64,000 nt of DNA from Fagopyrum homotropicum (taxonomy: Eukaryota; Streptophyta; Magnoliopsida; Caryophyllales; Polygonaceae), in contig BSWB01000004.1 of assembly GCA_033239125.1 (NCBI GenBank), forward strand, positions 82,550,501 to 82,614,500, written 5' to 3'. Both the position numbers and the translations under genes were made by a program. The notes below the pieces were generated by a model. That model was not told the origin of the DNA. It was given only the letters and a program-made list of their open reading frames with translations, and made no database searches. How positions within the stretch are numbered: the stretch's first letter is position 1; each line of letters starts with the position of its first letter. Below are positions 22,618 through 34,852 of this stretch, piece by piece.

Positions 22618-24451
22618 TGATAACACGATTTATGACTTAGGTTTAGGTAATCATTTAGATAGATTTCTCACTCATTCATGCATGGTTTAGCACTAGTTCA
22701 CGACGTTTGCACTCAATTCACGTATTTTGTCGAGATAGACGTCTACACGGACTTTTGCATTGCTTTGTAGGTATTTTTGGAGATTTAGGAGCTTAATCGA
22801 TACGTTTGAGGATCGTTCATCAAGATGACACACCCTCGGACTCATTAGGATGCAAGCTAGAGGCTAGGGAGGACTCATGGAACCTTGTCAGCACAAGCCA
22901 TGCACCAAATCATAGCTTAATGATCCAAGGCGAACCTGAAGCACCAAACCACGGTTGCTGGCAAGTCCACGGCCGTGGAACCAACCGTGGTTTTTGCCAG
23001 ACGGTTGTGACAGTTGTGCCACGATCTCTTGGCCTTCTCTAGCATGGTGGTAATATAAAAGTGGTCCTGCAAGGCTGAGAGGGGGGCATCTTGGAGCAGC
23101 CATCCATTATCCCCTATCATCCAATCAAAAACTCTCTCAACAAGAAGATTCTCTAAGGAGGGAGACACCATTGAAGGAGGAGGAGAGCTCCATTGGAAAA
23201 GAAGAGAAGAACACACCATTGCTAGCACTTGATAGGCTTTGTAGTGAAGAATTTCGGAATCGTTTTCTAGGGTTGTAAGAATCGATTAAACCTTCTTTTG
23301 GAAGGGTTGTGAGTCTTTCTAATCGTAATTTCAGCTTGGTTTTGTTTGCTTCACTTGTTCATCTCTTTCTCTTCATTATCTTACAAATGGAAGCCATGAT
23401 TTAATGTTTGATGATTTCGATTGTTATGATGAAAGTTGTAGGCTAAATAGATGCGATTCTAGGGTAAGGAAAGGATGGTTATGGCTAGGACTATGATAGG
23501 ATGGACTTAGATTTACCTTTGGATGACTTGTTTACTTGAACGAAGCCTCTGTTGGAGTCCACGGTTCGTTCTTGCCATTCCACGGCCGTGGAAGTGGTAG
23601 AACAGCCCGTGATTCCCCTGGTTCGATGGATCTAAGTTCTAGCTTGTTAGAATGTTGAAATCCTAGTGTTTGTTGAGTTAAATCTATCCTAGGGTGACCT
23701 AGTGTTAGCAACTAAGTGTTAGAAGAGACCTACCCGGTGATTCTTACTCTTAGATTTCAAAGATGACAAACTCTAGGTAGTGGTGAGCCTCATAAGCCGC
23801 CATTGGACTAAGTGTGCTAGGATAGTTGTTTAGGACTAACCCTTTCGAGAATTACCCGGTGAGGATAGGTTAGATCCCTAGGCGATAATCCGGTTTGTGT
23901 AGAATTCCATCCCTTAGGCTCTTTGAGACTTACCCGGTGATGAGACCTTAGGAACGGACTAGTGGACCATGAGACCTACCCGGTGATTGATCCCAATCTA
24001 GAAACACTCACTCCCAACATATCATAGTTAGTCCAAGGAATGATTAGATAGCTTGAGTCCTATGCCATAACCGGAATTTCCGACCCCTAGAATCCGCTTT
24101 TCTCTCTTTGATCTATATCTCGAGTTTAGCTTGTTTGTTTGTGCTGATTTGTTAGCATAGTTGATTGTTCATTTTTGCATGATTTGTGATCCTTGGTTGA
24201 TCACCTAAAAACCCACCAAAAACATTGAGATTTTCATTTCTTTATTTCCCTTTTCTTTTCTTTAACCTAGATCTTCACTAGACTTAATCACTAATCGAAT
24301 CAATCTCACCTTAGTTTTTGTGTTCGACCTCGGAATACTATCCCTACTACAAACGTCCCGTACACTACGAGTTCGCTAGGAGTTAGGAGAAATATAACGA
24401 GTTTATAAATTTTAAAACCTATTGCGTATCACACACATCCTGAGCGTGACA
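22618..24451 (+). repeat. Athila LTR, plus orientation (1834 bp)
   Basis: TGATAACACG to GCGTGACA. It has four boxes with cores at 23732, 23854, 23932 and 23978, and palindromic words CCACGGCCGTGG at 22967-22978 and 23580-23591. No primer site follows: the next base begins mid-gag of Athila B, so the junction lies exactly at an LTR end. Confidence 0.88.
23054..23060 (+). promoter_or_regulatory. Probable TATA box of the plus Athila LTR
   Basis: TATAAAA about 437 bp into the LTR and about 76 bp after the palindromic word at 22967. The four-box array lies some 680-920 bp downstream, so it would be within the transcribed leader. Confidence 0.5.
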
Positions 24452-27400
24452 GTCCACACCATGGGATACCGAAGATAGAGCTATTGGAGATTTATTTCAA
24501 GAGGCTTGATGAGGATAGTCATTCAAGCTCCAATCACTTTCCGGAGGCACATTCATGGAGAGGAATATGGATGAGGCTTGGGAGTTTGTAGAGAAGCAAA
24601 CCTTGGTGATTGAGAAGCACTCCCATAGGAAGAGTGATTAGAGAAACCGGGAGCATATGAAGTGAGTGAAGTCACCAAGCAACTACAAACTTGATGCAAT
24701 CAACAATGAGCTTAAAATCTTGAGGGACTTGTGTACCGCAACCTTGAAGAGTCAAGCAAGTCCTCAAGTACAAGTGCAAGCCAACATGGCTTCCAAAGAG
24801 GAGAATGTTAACTACATGGGAAGGGGCAATTTCAACAACTACCAAGGCCCTAGGAACTTCAACAACAACAGCCGGCATTACAACAATTATCGGCCTAACC
24901 ACAACCATCCCGAATTCTCCTATTCTAAACCGGTTGGTGCCTTGAACCCTCTCGCTTCCACAAGTGCAACCCCACCACCTAAGGCTTCACAAGAGCCTCC
25001 ACCCGGTTTTGCTCAACCTCCAAAGGATAGGATGAAATGATGTTTGAACAATTGCTAGGGAGGTTGAGTGGGCTTGAGAGCACGATGACATCCATTTCCA
25101 AGGCTCAAAAGGTGCTAGAAGCCCAAGTATTCCAAAATGCGGGTGAGGCACAAAGGGATCCGGGAAAGCTTCCCGGAAGGACCGAGGACAATCCAAGAGG
25201 CCAAGTGTTGGCCATTACCACAAGGAGTGCACTGAGCATGAAAGATCTCTTACCCAAGGAGAATGACTAGGGGAAGTAAGTAGTGTTGGAGGAAGAACCA
25301 TTGCAAGAAGGAGGCAAGAGTAAGGATGATGAGCCAACATATGTGGCACCCCTCCATACAAGCTACCACTACCATTTCGACAATCACGAGCGACAACTCG
25401 TTTGGATAAACATTTCGGTCAATTCCTTGAACTCATGTCTAAATTAGATATTAACATTCCGTTCATGGATGCGATTCTAGGTATGCCGGCCTATGGAATG
25501 TTTTTGAAGGAGATACTTTCCAACAAGAGGAAGTTGGAGGAGTATGGAGAAGTGAGGATGACAAAGAGGTCTTCCAAATTGATTCAAACCATGAGGGAGG
25601 AAATGCCTCCTAAGCTGCGGGATCCGGGGTCATTTTGTGTGCCAATAGGAGTTGGAGAAGTGCAATATGAGGCCATATGTGACCTTGGAGCAAGTGTAAG
25701 CATTATTCCCGCTTGCACTTTGCAAAAAGGTTAGGCTTGGGGAACCGAAGCCGGTCAAGATGACCCTCTATATGATGGACCGATCCATCACTCACCCCGT
25801 GGGGATCCTAGAGGACATACCGGTTCAGCTTGGGAAGTTCTATGTGCTAATCGATTTTGTTATTTTGGACATCCCGGCCGACTACCCGTTTCCTATCATT
25901 TTGGGAACACCATTCTTAGCCACCTATGGATGCTTAGTGGATTGAAAAAATGGGATCCTCTCCTTCAACATAGGAGAAGAAAATATCAAGTTCAAACTGT
26001 CCATAATGATGAAGGGGCCAGCCCTTGGTGAAGACATCTTCAACATTGTCGAGGAAGAAGTGTCTAGGCAAGTTGTGAGCTCAATTCTAATCAAGGATCC
26101 ATTAGAGAAGGTTGTTAGCATGAGCATCGTGGAGGAAGGAGTTGAGGAAGATTGCAATGAAGAAATCCAAGTTTTGGATGCACTAGAAGAGGAGACAAGT
26201 GCTGAATTTGAAGTGCACAGAGGAAGGCTGAAGAATTGTAAGAACCACGGCCTGGGGCCTCAAACCACGCCCGTGGTTTCATTAAATGGACCCGTGGAAG
26301 ACCATGTCGTAGCTAATTATGCCAAAAACACGCCCGTGGTTTTTAGGGAACCCGTGATTCCTGTAAGTTTACCCGTGGTTTCTGAAGAAAGTGCCTTAGT
26401 TGAAGGTGAAGCTTCAAGGTTTCTTGGAGAGTCTTCAATGGCTTTGAATTCATCTAATGTCGAGCTATTTGGATCACATCCAACCGTTAAAGGTCCTCCT
26501 AAACTTGATCTCAAACCTCTCCCTTCTCATCTAAAGTATGCTTTGCTTGGTTCAAATTCTACTTATCCCTTGATTTTGAATGCATCTTTGAATGATGATG
26601 AGCTTGATAGATTGTTGAATGAATTGAAATTTCATAGGAGAGATATTGGTTACACCATTGATGACTTAGTTGGCATTAAACCATCCTTGTGCATGCATAA
26701 AATCTTGATCGAAGACAACCATAAAGCTTCTATTGAACCTCAAAGAAGATTGAACCCTATTATGAATGAGGTAGTCAAGAAAGAGATCTTAAAATTGCTA
26801 CATTCGGGAATCATTTTCCCGATTTTGGATAGTAAATGGGTTAGTCCCGTGCATGTTGTTCCTAAGAAGGGTGGTATGACCGTATTAACTAATGAGAACA
26901 ACGAACTAATCCCGACTAGGATGGTTACGGGATAGTAAATGGGTTAGTCCCGTGTATGTTGCCTCTAGGAAAGATCACTTTCCTCTTTCCTTTATTGACC
27001 AAATGCTAGAGAGGTTAGCTCAACATTCACATTTTTGTTACCTTGATGGTTATAGTGGGTTCTTTCAAATCTCAATTCACCCGGATGACCAAGAGAAAAT
27101 AACATTTTTACTTGTCCTTGGGGAACATTTGCATATAGAAGGATGCCATTTGGGTTGTGTAATGCACCCGCCACCTTTCAAAGGTGTATGATGGCTATTT
27201 TTTCTAAATTATATTGAGATTATTGTGGAAGTGTTTATGGATGATTTCTCAGTGTATGGCTCTTCATTTGATAATTGTTTGACTAATCTATCTTTGGTGT
27301 TGAAGAGATGTGAGGAAACTAATCTTGTGTTGAATTGGGAGAAAGGCCACTTCATGGTGAGTGAAGACATAGTATTGGGACACTTTGTTTCCCACCGAGG

Positions 27401-29411
27401 CATTGAGGTTGATAGGGCCAAGATAGAGACGATAGAGAAGTTGCCACCACCTTCCTCGGTGAAAATGATAAGGAGTTTCTTAAGGCATGCTGGTTTTTAT
27501 TGGAGGTTTATAAAAGATTTCTCTAAAATTTCTATGCCTCTCACTAACCTACTAATGAAGGATGCTGAGTTTGTTTTCTCCAAGGATTGTCTTGAAGCGT
27601 TTTGTAGGTTGAAGGATGCTTAGATCTCCGCCCTTATCATGCAACCTTCGGATTGGAGCTTACCATTCTAAGTAATGTGTGATGCGAGTGACGTGGCTGT
27701 TGAGGCTGTTTTAGGACAAAATAAAGATGGGCTTACAAATGCCATCTACTACGCTAGCAAGACGCTAGATGATGCCCAACTCAACTATGCCACAACTGAG
27801 AAGGAGTTGCTAGCGGTTGTGTATGCCTTTGAGAAGTTCCGCTCATATCTTGTTGGAGTAAAGGTTATTGTGTACACAGATCATGATGCGATCCGTTATC
27901 TCCTCACAAAGAAAGATGTCAAGCCGGCTTGATTCGGTGGATCCTTCTACTCCAAGAATTTGACTTGGAGATTCATGACAAGCAAGGTTCCGAAAATTTA
28001 GTAGCGGACCCCCTTAGTAGGCTACCACCATTGAAGATTGAGAGAGATGAGATCCTGATTGATGACTCATTCCGGGATGAGCAATTGCAAGTAATAAAGG
28101 AGTGCTTACTTCAAGTGTCTAGAGGGAGTGAACCATGGTATGCGGACATAGTAAAACATCTTGTGTGTGAAGAGGTGCCTCCCGGTTTGTCATATGCCCA
28201 AAGGAAAAAGTTTTTCAAAGATGTGAGGCATTTTTATTTGATTGAGCCTCTCTTGTTCAAGAGAGGACATGAGGTAGTCTTTAGGAGGTGCATTCTGGTG
28301 GACGAGATGGAGAGTGTGATCCGTCATTGCCATTCCTTGCCATGTGGAGGTCACGCTAGCTCACAAAAAACGTGTGCAAAGGTATTGCAATCCGGTTTTT
28401 TATTGGCCTAACTTGTTTAAGGATGTGCAGAATTTTGTAGTAGCTTGTGACGCTTACCAAAGGACGGGCAACATCTCAAGAAGGAACGAGATGCCCTTGA
28501 ACAATATCCAAGAGGTTGAGGTCTTTGACGTTTGGAGTGTGGAGTTCATGGGGCCATTTCCCCTTCATGTGGTAACCTCTACATTCTATTGACGGTGAAT
28601 TATGTGACAAGGTGGTTGAAGTAATCGCCTCTCCCATGAATGATGCCAAAGTGGTGGTGCGGTTCTTCAACCGAGTCATCTTCCCTAGATTTGGAACACC
28701 AAGAGTAATCATAAGTAATGGAGGCAAACATTTGACCAATAGGAACTTTGGGAAACTTTTGCCTAAGTATGGCGTGACTTATAATGTGGCCACACCTTAC
28801 CATCCCTAAACTATTGGCCAAGTGGAGATTTCTAATCGGGAGATCGAAGGGATACTTGAGAAGACGGTTTCTAGGAAAAGAAAAGTTTGGGCTATGAAGC
28901 TTGATGATGCCTTATAGGCTTATAGATCCGCCTTCAAGACACCAATTGACACCACTCTCTACAAGCTAGTTTATGGCAAGTCTTGCCACCTTCCTGTGGA
29001 GACGGAGCATAGGGCATATTGAGCCATAAGGTGGTTGAATTTTGACCTCAAGGAAGCCGGTGAGAAGAGGTTGTTAGACATGAATGCTCTTGAGGAGATC
29101 CAGTGAGATGCTTATGAAAAGGTCTGGATTTACAAAGAAAGTACCAAGTGTTGGCGTGACAAACGTCTAATCCCAAAGGAATTAAGTGAAAGTGACTTAG
29201 TCCTTCTCTTCAATTCAAGGCTGCGGCTCTTCCCCGGAAAGCTCAAGTCAAGATGGACAGGTCCTTATGTTGTGAGGAAGGTTTTCCGCCATGGAGCGGT
29301 TGAGATAGGTAGGGAGCATTGTGGAGATTTCAAGGTGAATGGGCACCGTTTGAAGAAGAGTACATCCCGGAAGCTCTGGTGGATATTATTGCCCCACTTC
29401 ACCTTGAGTGA
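24452..29411 (+). pseudogene. Athila B gag-pol, multiply broken
   Basis: The order is gag C-terminal half (24452-25040: GIPKIELLEIYFKR, then Asn-rich FNNYQGPRNFNNN), linker (GQVLAITTRS), protease (about 25560-25945, DLGAS; frameshift after SIIP), spacer (to about 26450), RT (about 26800-27560, with intact FMDD near 27237), RNase H (27675-27960, YTDHDAIRYLL), integrase finger (28320-28470; second Cys of CxxC is Tyr in CDAYQR), integrase core (28530-28900; IISNGG, so the second catalytic Asp is Asn) and C-terminal domain ending LHLE-stop at 29411. At least ten frameshifts or stops separate these pieces. A short duplicated block around 26930-26960 repeats the KWVSPV part of RT. It is non-functional. 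In the spacer (26240-26395) the words CCACGCCCGTGG and CCCGTGG recur. Confidence 0.9.
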
Positions 29412-30846
29412 AACGCTCCCGGATTTTGGTCTAGCTAAAGACCTTAAAGAAGTGCTTAATGGGAGGTAACCCATTGTTACATGTCTTTTCCTTTTCTTTT
29501 TTTTTTTCATTTTTGCTTTTGTTCTTGTTTTGGTGTGTTTGTGTGTGTTTTGTGTTTTGTGTATGTTGTGAGGAAGGTTTTCCCCCATGGATCGGTTGAT
29601 CATCCACCATCACTCCACATGAGTGAACCAAAATACCAAAAACACCACCATTTTTACATTGTGAGGACTCTCTTTCACTTCTTGATTTAATTTGCACATT
29701 GGGGACAAAGTGATTTTAAGTATTGGTGGGGTATTCACAATATCTTTGCATGATTGCATCTAGGATAGTTTCATATTATTGTCACATGTTTCAATATGTT
29801 TTGCATTGTACATATTTATCTCAAAAATTCCAAAAAATAGAAAATTTTTTTAAAAAAATTGTGCTTCTTAGTTTGGATATGACCCTAATAATGAGTTTGT
29901 TTTGTGAATTGGCTATGGATGACCTTGTGTGTTAAAAGAATTTATGCATATGTAGACTTGGATACTTCTCTTGATTTCCATGTATGAATTGTGATGAAGA
30001 TTGTTGTCTAGGTTGGATTGAGAGTTGATCATCAAAACTGCATGCTAGTTCTTACACATCATCTAGGAATGATTAAGGCATTCATCTCTCTTCTTCTCAG
30101 CTTGATAATGTTGTTTGAAGCACCTCACTTGATTAAAAATTTGGCCTCTTTTGACCCATCCGGGAATAGGCGCATGCTAGTGTCTTGTGTGAAAAGCAAG
30201 TGTGGGGTGTTGAAGAAAGTGTATGAATGTTATGAATGAAGCGGTTGAATGTGTTGAAAAAGTGTAGAAAAATATTTAGGTTTGGGGACGTTGGTTTTGA
30301 TGACGAGTAACTCGGCACCATTCACATAATTGGGTGTTTGTGTCTTGCCAAAGTCGGATTAACCGATATTCCTAATGAGCCTTGGTATGTGTGCCCGGTG
30401 TGAGGCACCTCAAAAAAGTCGCGAGGTCCGCTAATCACCAAGGTTTCGGCTTTGTATGCCAATGCCATTGTCTCAAAAATAAATAAAAGAAAATAAAAGA
30501 AAAAGATAAGAAAAAGATGGAGAAAATTTTACACTTACGGTGGAGTTGAACAAAAATGAATTTGTGGAGTTAGTTCCTTTCCCGGGTTAGCATCACATGA
30601 CCTAAAATTCCCACCTCTAATAACGTTTGTTGGCCTCTTCTTTCCTAAGTTCTTAAGACCTCTATGCACATGTGTTTTGACTTAAGTGATTTAGATTTGA
30701 TATCTTCATGATCATCTAGACATTCTCGATTTACTTTGCATACATGATTTCAAGCTAAGTGTGATTGTCTTTCCGTGCCTTTGTTCTCTTGTAGCTTAGC
30801 TTTGAACCTTGCTTGGGGACAAGCAAGTGGCAAGTATGGTGTATTT
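29412..30846 (+). other. Athila B 3' untranslated region
   Basis: No gene. Homologous to 20954-22617 but shorter: the GACCCGCGCTAGG block is replaced by a short repeat of integrase-like sequence at 29560-29595 (TGTGAGGAAGGTTTTCC...CCATGGA). The TTTTCTTTTTTTTTTTTC tract near 29490 yields artefact ORFs. Confidence 0.7.
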
Positions 30847-32612
30847 TGATGACATGAATTATGATGTTAGTTTAGGCATTCATTTAGATAGTTTTTCCCC
30901 TTATTCATGCATGGTTTGACACTAGTTTGTGGCGTTTATGCTTAATCGAGTCTTATTTCAAGAAAAGACGTCTACACGAGCTTTTTGTCGGTTTTGTAGG
31001 TATTTCGGGGATCTATTGGACATTAATCGATATATTCGCGGATCATTCCTCGTGGTGACACACATCCGGACTCCCTAAGGAGCAAGCTAGAAACGAAGAA
31101 TAACACAACAGACCTTGTTGGTGCATGCCTTGCACCAACTCATGACTTAGTGATTCAATGAGGGCTTTCTGAAGAAAACCACGACCTACCGGGAAATTCC
31201 ACGCCCGTGGTTTTGACCCGTGGTTTCTTTCAGCACAGCCACGACACTTGTCATGCGATTTCTTTGCACGACCTTTGCTTTCCTTGGTTGAGTGTGGACT
31301 TGGAAAAGCATGCAGGCTCGCTTTTGAAAACTCTCTCATCATCCATTGTTGGGAAGAGACTTGAAAGAACAACAAAAACACTCTCATTTGAGAGAAGAAG
31401 AACATAACCATCAAAACTTAGATATAGAGTTAGACTTTGAAGGATTTTTAGTGACTTTTGTTGAGGAGCTTTTGGAAGCATTGTAAGGAACGTTTTGGAG
31501 CTGTGTTTGAAGGGTTGTAAGTGTTGTTTTAACTCATATTCAGCTAAGATTACTTGCTTCTTTTCACTCTTATTTCACTTTCTTGCTATGGAAACCATGT
31601 ATGCTTGCATGATGAGTTTGGATCTTAAAATGCATGTTATTGGCTAAGTAGTTGTGTTTCTAGGGTGAGGGAATAATGGTTATGGCTTGGACTATGATAG
31701 AATAGACTTGAATGTATTCTTGGATGAGTTGCATGCTCGAATCCTAACCCCTGACCGTAATCACGGCCTATTCCTCCTAAACCACGGCCGTGATTTCGTA
31801 TGATCAGCCCGTGGTTTTTCTATATTGTGCCTACATTGATAAATCCGTATGATTGTTATTTAGGACTTGCCTTATCTAGCTTAGGGTGACCTAATGCTAG
31901 CAAACTAAGTGAGGGAAGAGACTTACCCGGTAATTCCCTATCTTATATACCAAAGATGATGAACTCTAGGTAGTAGTGAGCTTCACAAGCCGTTATTGGA
32001 TTGAGTGTGCTAGGATTGTTATTTAGGACTTGCCTTCCCGAGACTTACCCGGTAAGGAGAGGTTTGACCCCTAGATAGTAATCCGGTTTGTGTAGAATTC
32101 CCAACCTTAGGTTCCTAGAGACTTACCCGGTAATAAGGCCTTAGGTGTGGGACTAGTGGACCTTGAGACCTACCCGATGATTGATCCCATTAGAGAAACA
32201 CCCTTTCCCAACATACCGCAGCTTGTCCAAGGTTCATTAGAAGCTTGAGTCCAATGCCATAACCAGAAGTCCCAATCCCTAGAATCCGCTTTTCTTTCTT
32301 GATCACATATCTTGTTCTTGTGTTGTTTGATTGATTGATAACCCTGCATGATTTTGATCTTGATTGATTACCATTAAAACCCAACCAAAAACATCATGAT
32401 TTTCATTTATTTATTTCCTTCTCTTTTTTAGATTAGATTTGCATTATCCATGATCACTTATTTGATTTGATTTCACCTTAGTCTTCGTGTTTGACCTCAG
32501 AGTACTATCCTTGCTACAAAACGACCCATACACTGTGGGTACGCTAGGAGTTAGGAGAATGTATCGAGTTATAAATTGTAAGACTTATGCGTGGTACATT
32601 TCTAGCGAAACA
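30847..32612 (+). repeat. 3' LTR of Athila B (1766 bp)
   Basis: TGATGACATG to GCGAAACA. Four boxes with cores at 31925, 32047, 32125 and 32172 (last one ACCCGA). Palindromic words CCACGCCCGTGG at 31199-31210 and CCACGGCCGTGA at 31782-31793. Followed at once by minus-strand RNase H of element D. Confidence 0.88.
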
Positions 32613-34447
32613 ACATGTAGCACCATACAGGTAATGTCTCCAAATCTATAAAGCATGAACTACCGCTGCCAACTCTAGATCATGAGTCGGGTAGTTCTCC
32701 TCATACGTCTTTAATTGTCTAGATGCATATGCAATCACTTTGCCCCTCTTCATCAACACACATCCCAAGCCAAGCTTGGATGCATCATTGTAAACCACAA
32801 AATCCTCAAAACTCTTTGGTTGTTCCAAGATAGGAGCAGAAATCAAACGCCTCTTCAAATCATCAAAACTCTAGGCACACTGCTCAGACCACACAAATCT
32901 GGTAGTCTTCCTCAACACACTCGTGAGTGGATGGGTAATCACAGAAAATCCCTCCATAAATCGTCGGTAATAGCCGGGTAGGCCAAGGAAAAAGCGCACT
33001 TCCTTGACGTTCGTTGGTGTCGTCCATACTACAACAGACTCAATCTTCGCCGGATCAATCTTGAGCCCATCGGCGGAGACGATATGACCCAAGAATGCTA
33101 CCTCTGGCATCCAGAACTCGCACTTAGAGATCTTCGTGTACAACTCTCTATCCTGCAAAACTCGCATCACAATCCTCAAGTGTCCTGCACGCTCATCTCT
33201 GCTACGAGAGTACACCAGGATATCGTCTATGAAGACCACAACAAACTGATCCAGGAAGACGATGAAGATACTGTTCATCAACTCCATGAAGACCGTTTGG
33301 GCATTCGTAAGCCCAAATGGCATCACTACAAACTCGTAGTGTCCATATCGGGTCCGAAATGCCGTCTTATGCACATGTTGCTCTCTCACCCTCAGTTGGA
33401 GATATCCTAAGCGCAGATCAATCATGGAGAACACAGTCGCTCCCTGAAGCTGATCCAGCAAATCGTCAATTCGTGGCAGTTGGAACTTGTTCTTGATGGT
33501 CACCTTGTTCAACTCTCTGTAATCGATGCACAATCTCAACAATCCGTCCTTCTTCCGCACGAAGAGGACAGACGCTCCCCACGGGAATACGCTAGGGCGG
33601 AAGAAGCCCTTCTCAGCCAACTGCTCGAGTTGCTTCTTCAGCTCCAACATCTGGGCAGGCGCCATACGATATGGGGCCTCAAGATCGGTCTCGTACCAAG
33701 CTCCGACTCAATGTTGAAGTCCAAACTCCTTTGAGGCGGCAAACTAGATGGCTCAGCAAATACATTTGTAAACTCACAAATCATTGGAATATCCTCCAAG
33801 GCTGGACTCTCTCTATCCTTCATGGCATAACACCAGAAGGCATCACATCCCTGTGCTATCAATATCATTGCTCGTACAACAATGATGACAAAACCCGTCT
33901 TCCCAAGGTCCCAACCTCGGAAGACCTCTATTTTCCCTAACTCGGTAGAGACTGTCACAGTCCTCCCACTTACATCTAATACAGCATGGTGCCTACACAT
34001 CCAGTCCATACCCAAATAGACTTCCTTATGCACCAATGGCATGACAAAGAAGTCTACAAGTAACACACGAATCCCTAAACAAATGGGACAACCACGTATC
34101 TCGCGGGTACCTTTGACCCTACTAACATCAAGTAACCCCATAATAATAAGTATCCCCTCTATAGTATCTAAACTCAGACGCTCAGCACATACATAAGAAA
34201 TATATGAATGTGTAGTACCCGTATCACATGAAACTCTGAGAGGTTAAACATGAAGTAGAATGGTACCTGTAGCAACCGGTGTAGGTGGCTCCTCTGCACC
34301 TCGTAAACTCTACCCTGGGCTCCTCTGGTGTCGGTGATACTCCCATCACGACCTCTACCTCTACTCAATCCGGGAGCAGGTCCCTAAGTAGAAGGATGAT
34401 CTAAGACTCTCTATTGTCCTTGTGTCTGCTGCTCTAGCAGGGGGAGA
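32613..34447 (-). pseudogene. Chromovirus D pol: protease, RT, RNase H
   Basis: Minus-strand, Tekay/Del type. Protease reads DTGTTHSYIS near 34225 and YLGMDWM near 34000. RT (33665-32871) is a long open stretch with CIDYRELNKVTIKNKF, FSMIDLRLGY and an intact FIDD box (near 33215). After a stop, RNase H (32858-32613) has VVYNDASKLGLGCVLM and YEENYPTHDLELAAVV. It stops at YLYGATC, where the Athila B LTR begins, so the rest of RNase H and all of integrase are not in place. A frameshift separates protease from RT (33638-33665). Upstream the gag C-terminus (GAQGRVYEVQ near 34310) continues, after the Athila C insertion, at 55867. Confidence 0.88.
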
Positions 34448-34452
34448 ACCCT
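34448..34452. other. Target duplication ACCCT, left of Athila C
   Basis: ACCCT directly before the LTR start TGTTCGCTCC at 34453. The same five bases follow the other LTR end at 55862-55866, and element D gag runs on either side. Confidence 0.88.
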
Positions 34453-34852
34453 TGTTCGCTCCAAATGGTGTGTGCAAGCTTTAAGTTTATAACCCAAGAT
34501 GTATGCTTAAAACAAGGATGCGAACCCGCAGTGTACGGGTCAATCGTAGTAAAAGCAAGAATTTCGGGGTGTCGATCTCAGGGACTTAGGTGAAACAAAG
34601 CAAGTATAGGTTGTCAATATTACAACTAACCACAAAAGTAATTAAAGCAATCAAAGATGATAATATAGTCAATTAAGGAAATATACAAATTCTAGGGATT
34701 AAAGCATCTAGTTGTGGTTCTAACTCAAGATCTCAAGATAAGCGGACAAAGCTGAGATATTGCAAAGGGAAGGTGTTACTAAAGTGGAATAGATCACCGG
34801 GTAAGTCTCACTACTAACAATCCCAAGCCAAAGAACATATCACCGAGTAAAT
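34453..34852 (-). repeat. Outer piece of the Athila C 3' LTR
   Basis: 400 bp from TGTTCGCTCC, aligned with 54111-54510. It ends within the second box of the four-box array (core 34843), where T3 is inserted. By eye it differs from both other C LTR copies at positions where those two agree (for example AGATGATAATATAG here, AGATGAAAATATAG in both others). Confidence 0.85.

Larger units (their letters stand above)
20768..24451 (+). mobile_element. Inverted Athila 3' end (right arm of a large inverted repeat)
   Basis: A plus-strand copy of integrase C-terminus, untranslated region, polypurine tract and complete LTR. It mirrors 13456 to about 17135 in order and length (about 3.7 kb each), around 90 percent alike by eye in the stretches I compared. 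The homology to the left arm starts near 20768 (CTTTCCC...AAGCTAAAGTCAAGGTGG). With Athila A pol as the 3.6-kb spacer, it forms a 13456-24451 palindrome-like unit. Confidence 0.85.
24452..32612 (+). mobile_element. Athila B: plus-strand Athila element lacking its 5' end
   Basis: Mid-gag to integrase, untranslated region, polypurine tract (AAGTATGGTGTATTT near 30832-30846) and 3' LTR. The primer site, gag start and own 5' LTR are absent. Its 3' LTR ends inside the RNase H region of chromovirus D. It is more diverged from A than the two A arms are from each other. Confidence 0.85.
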
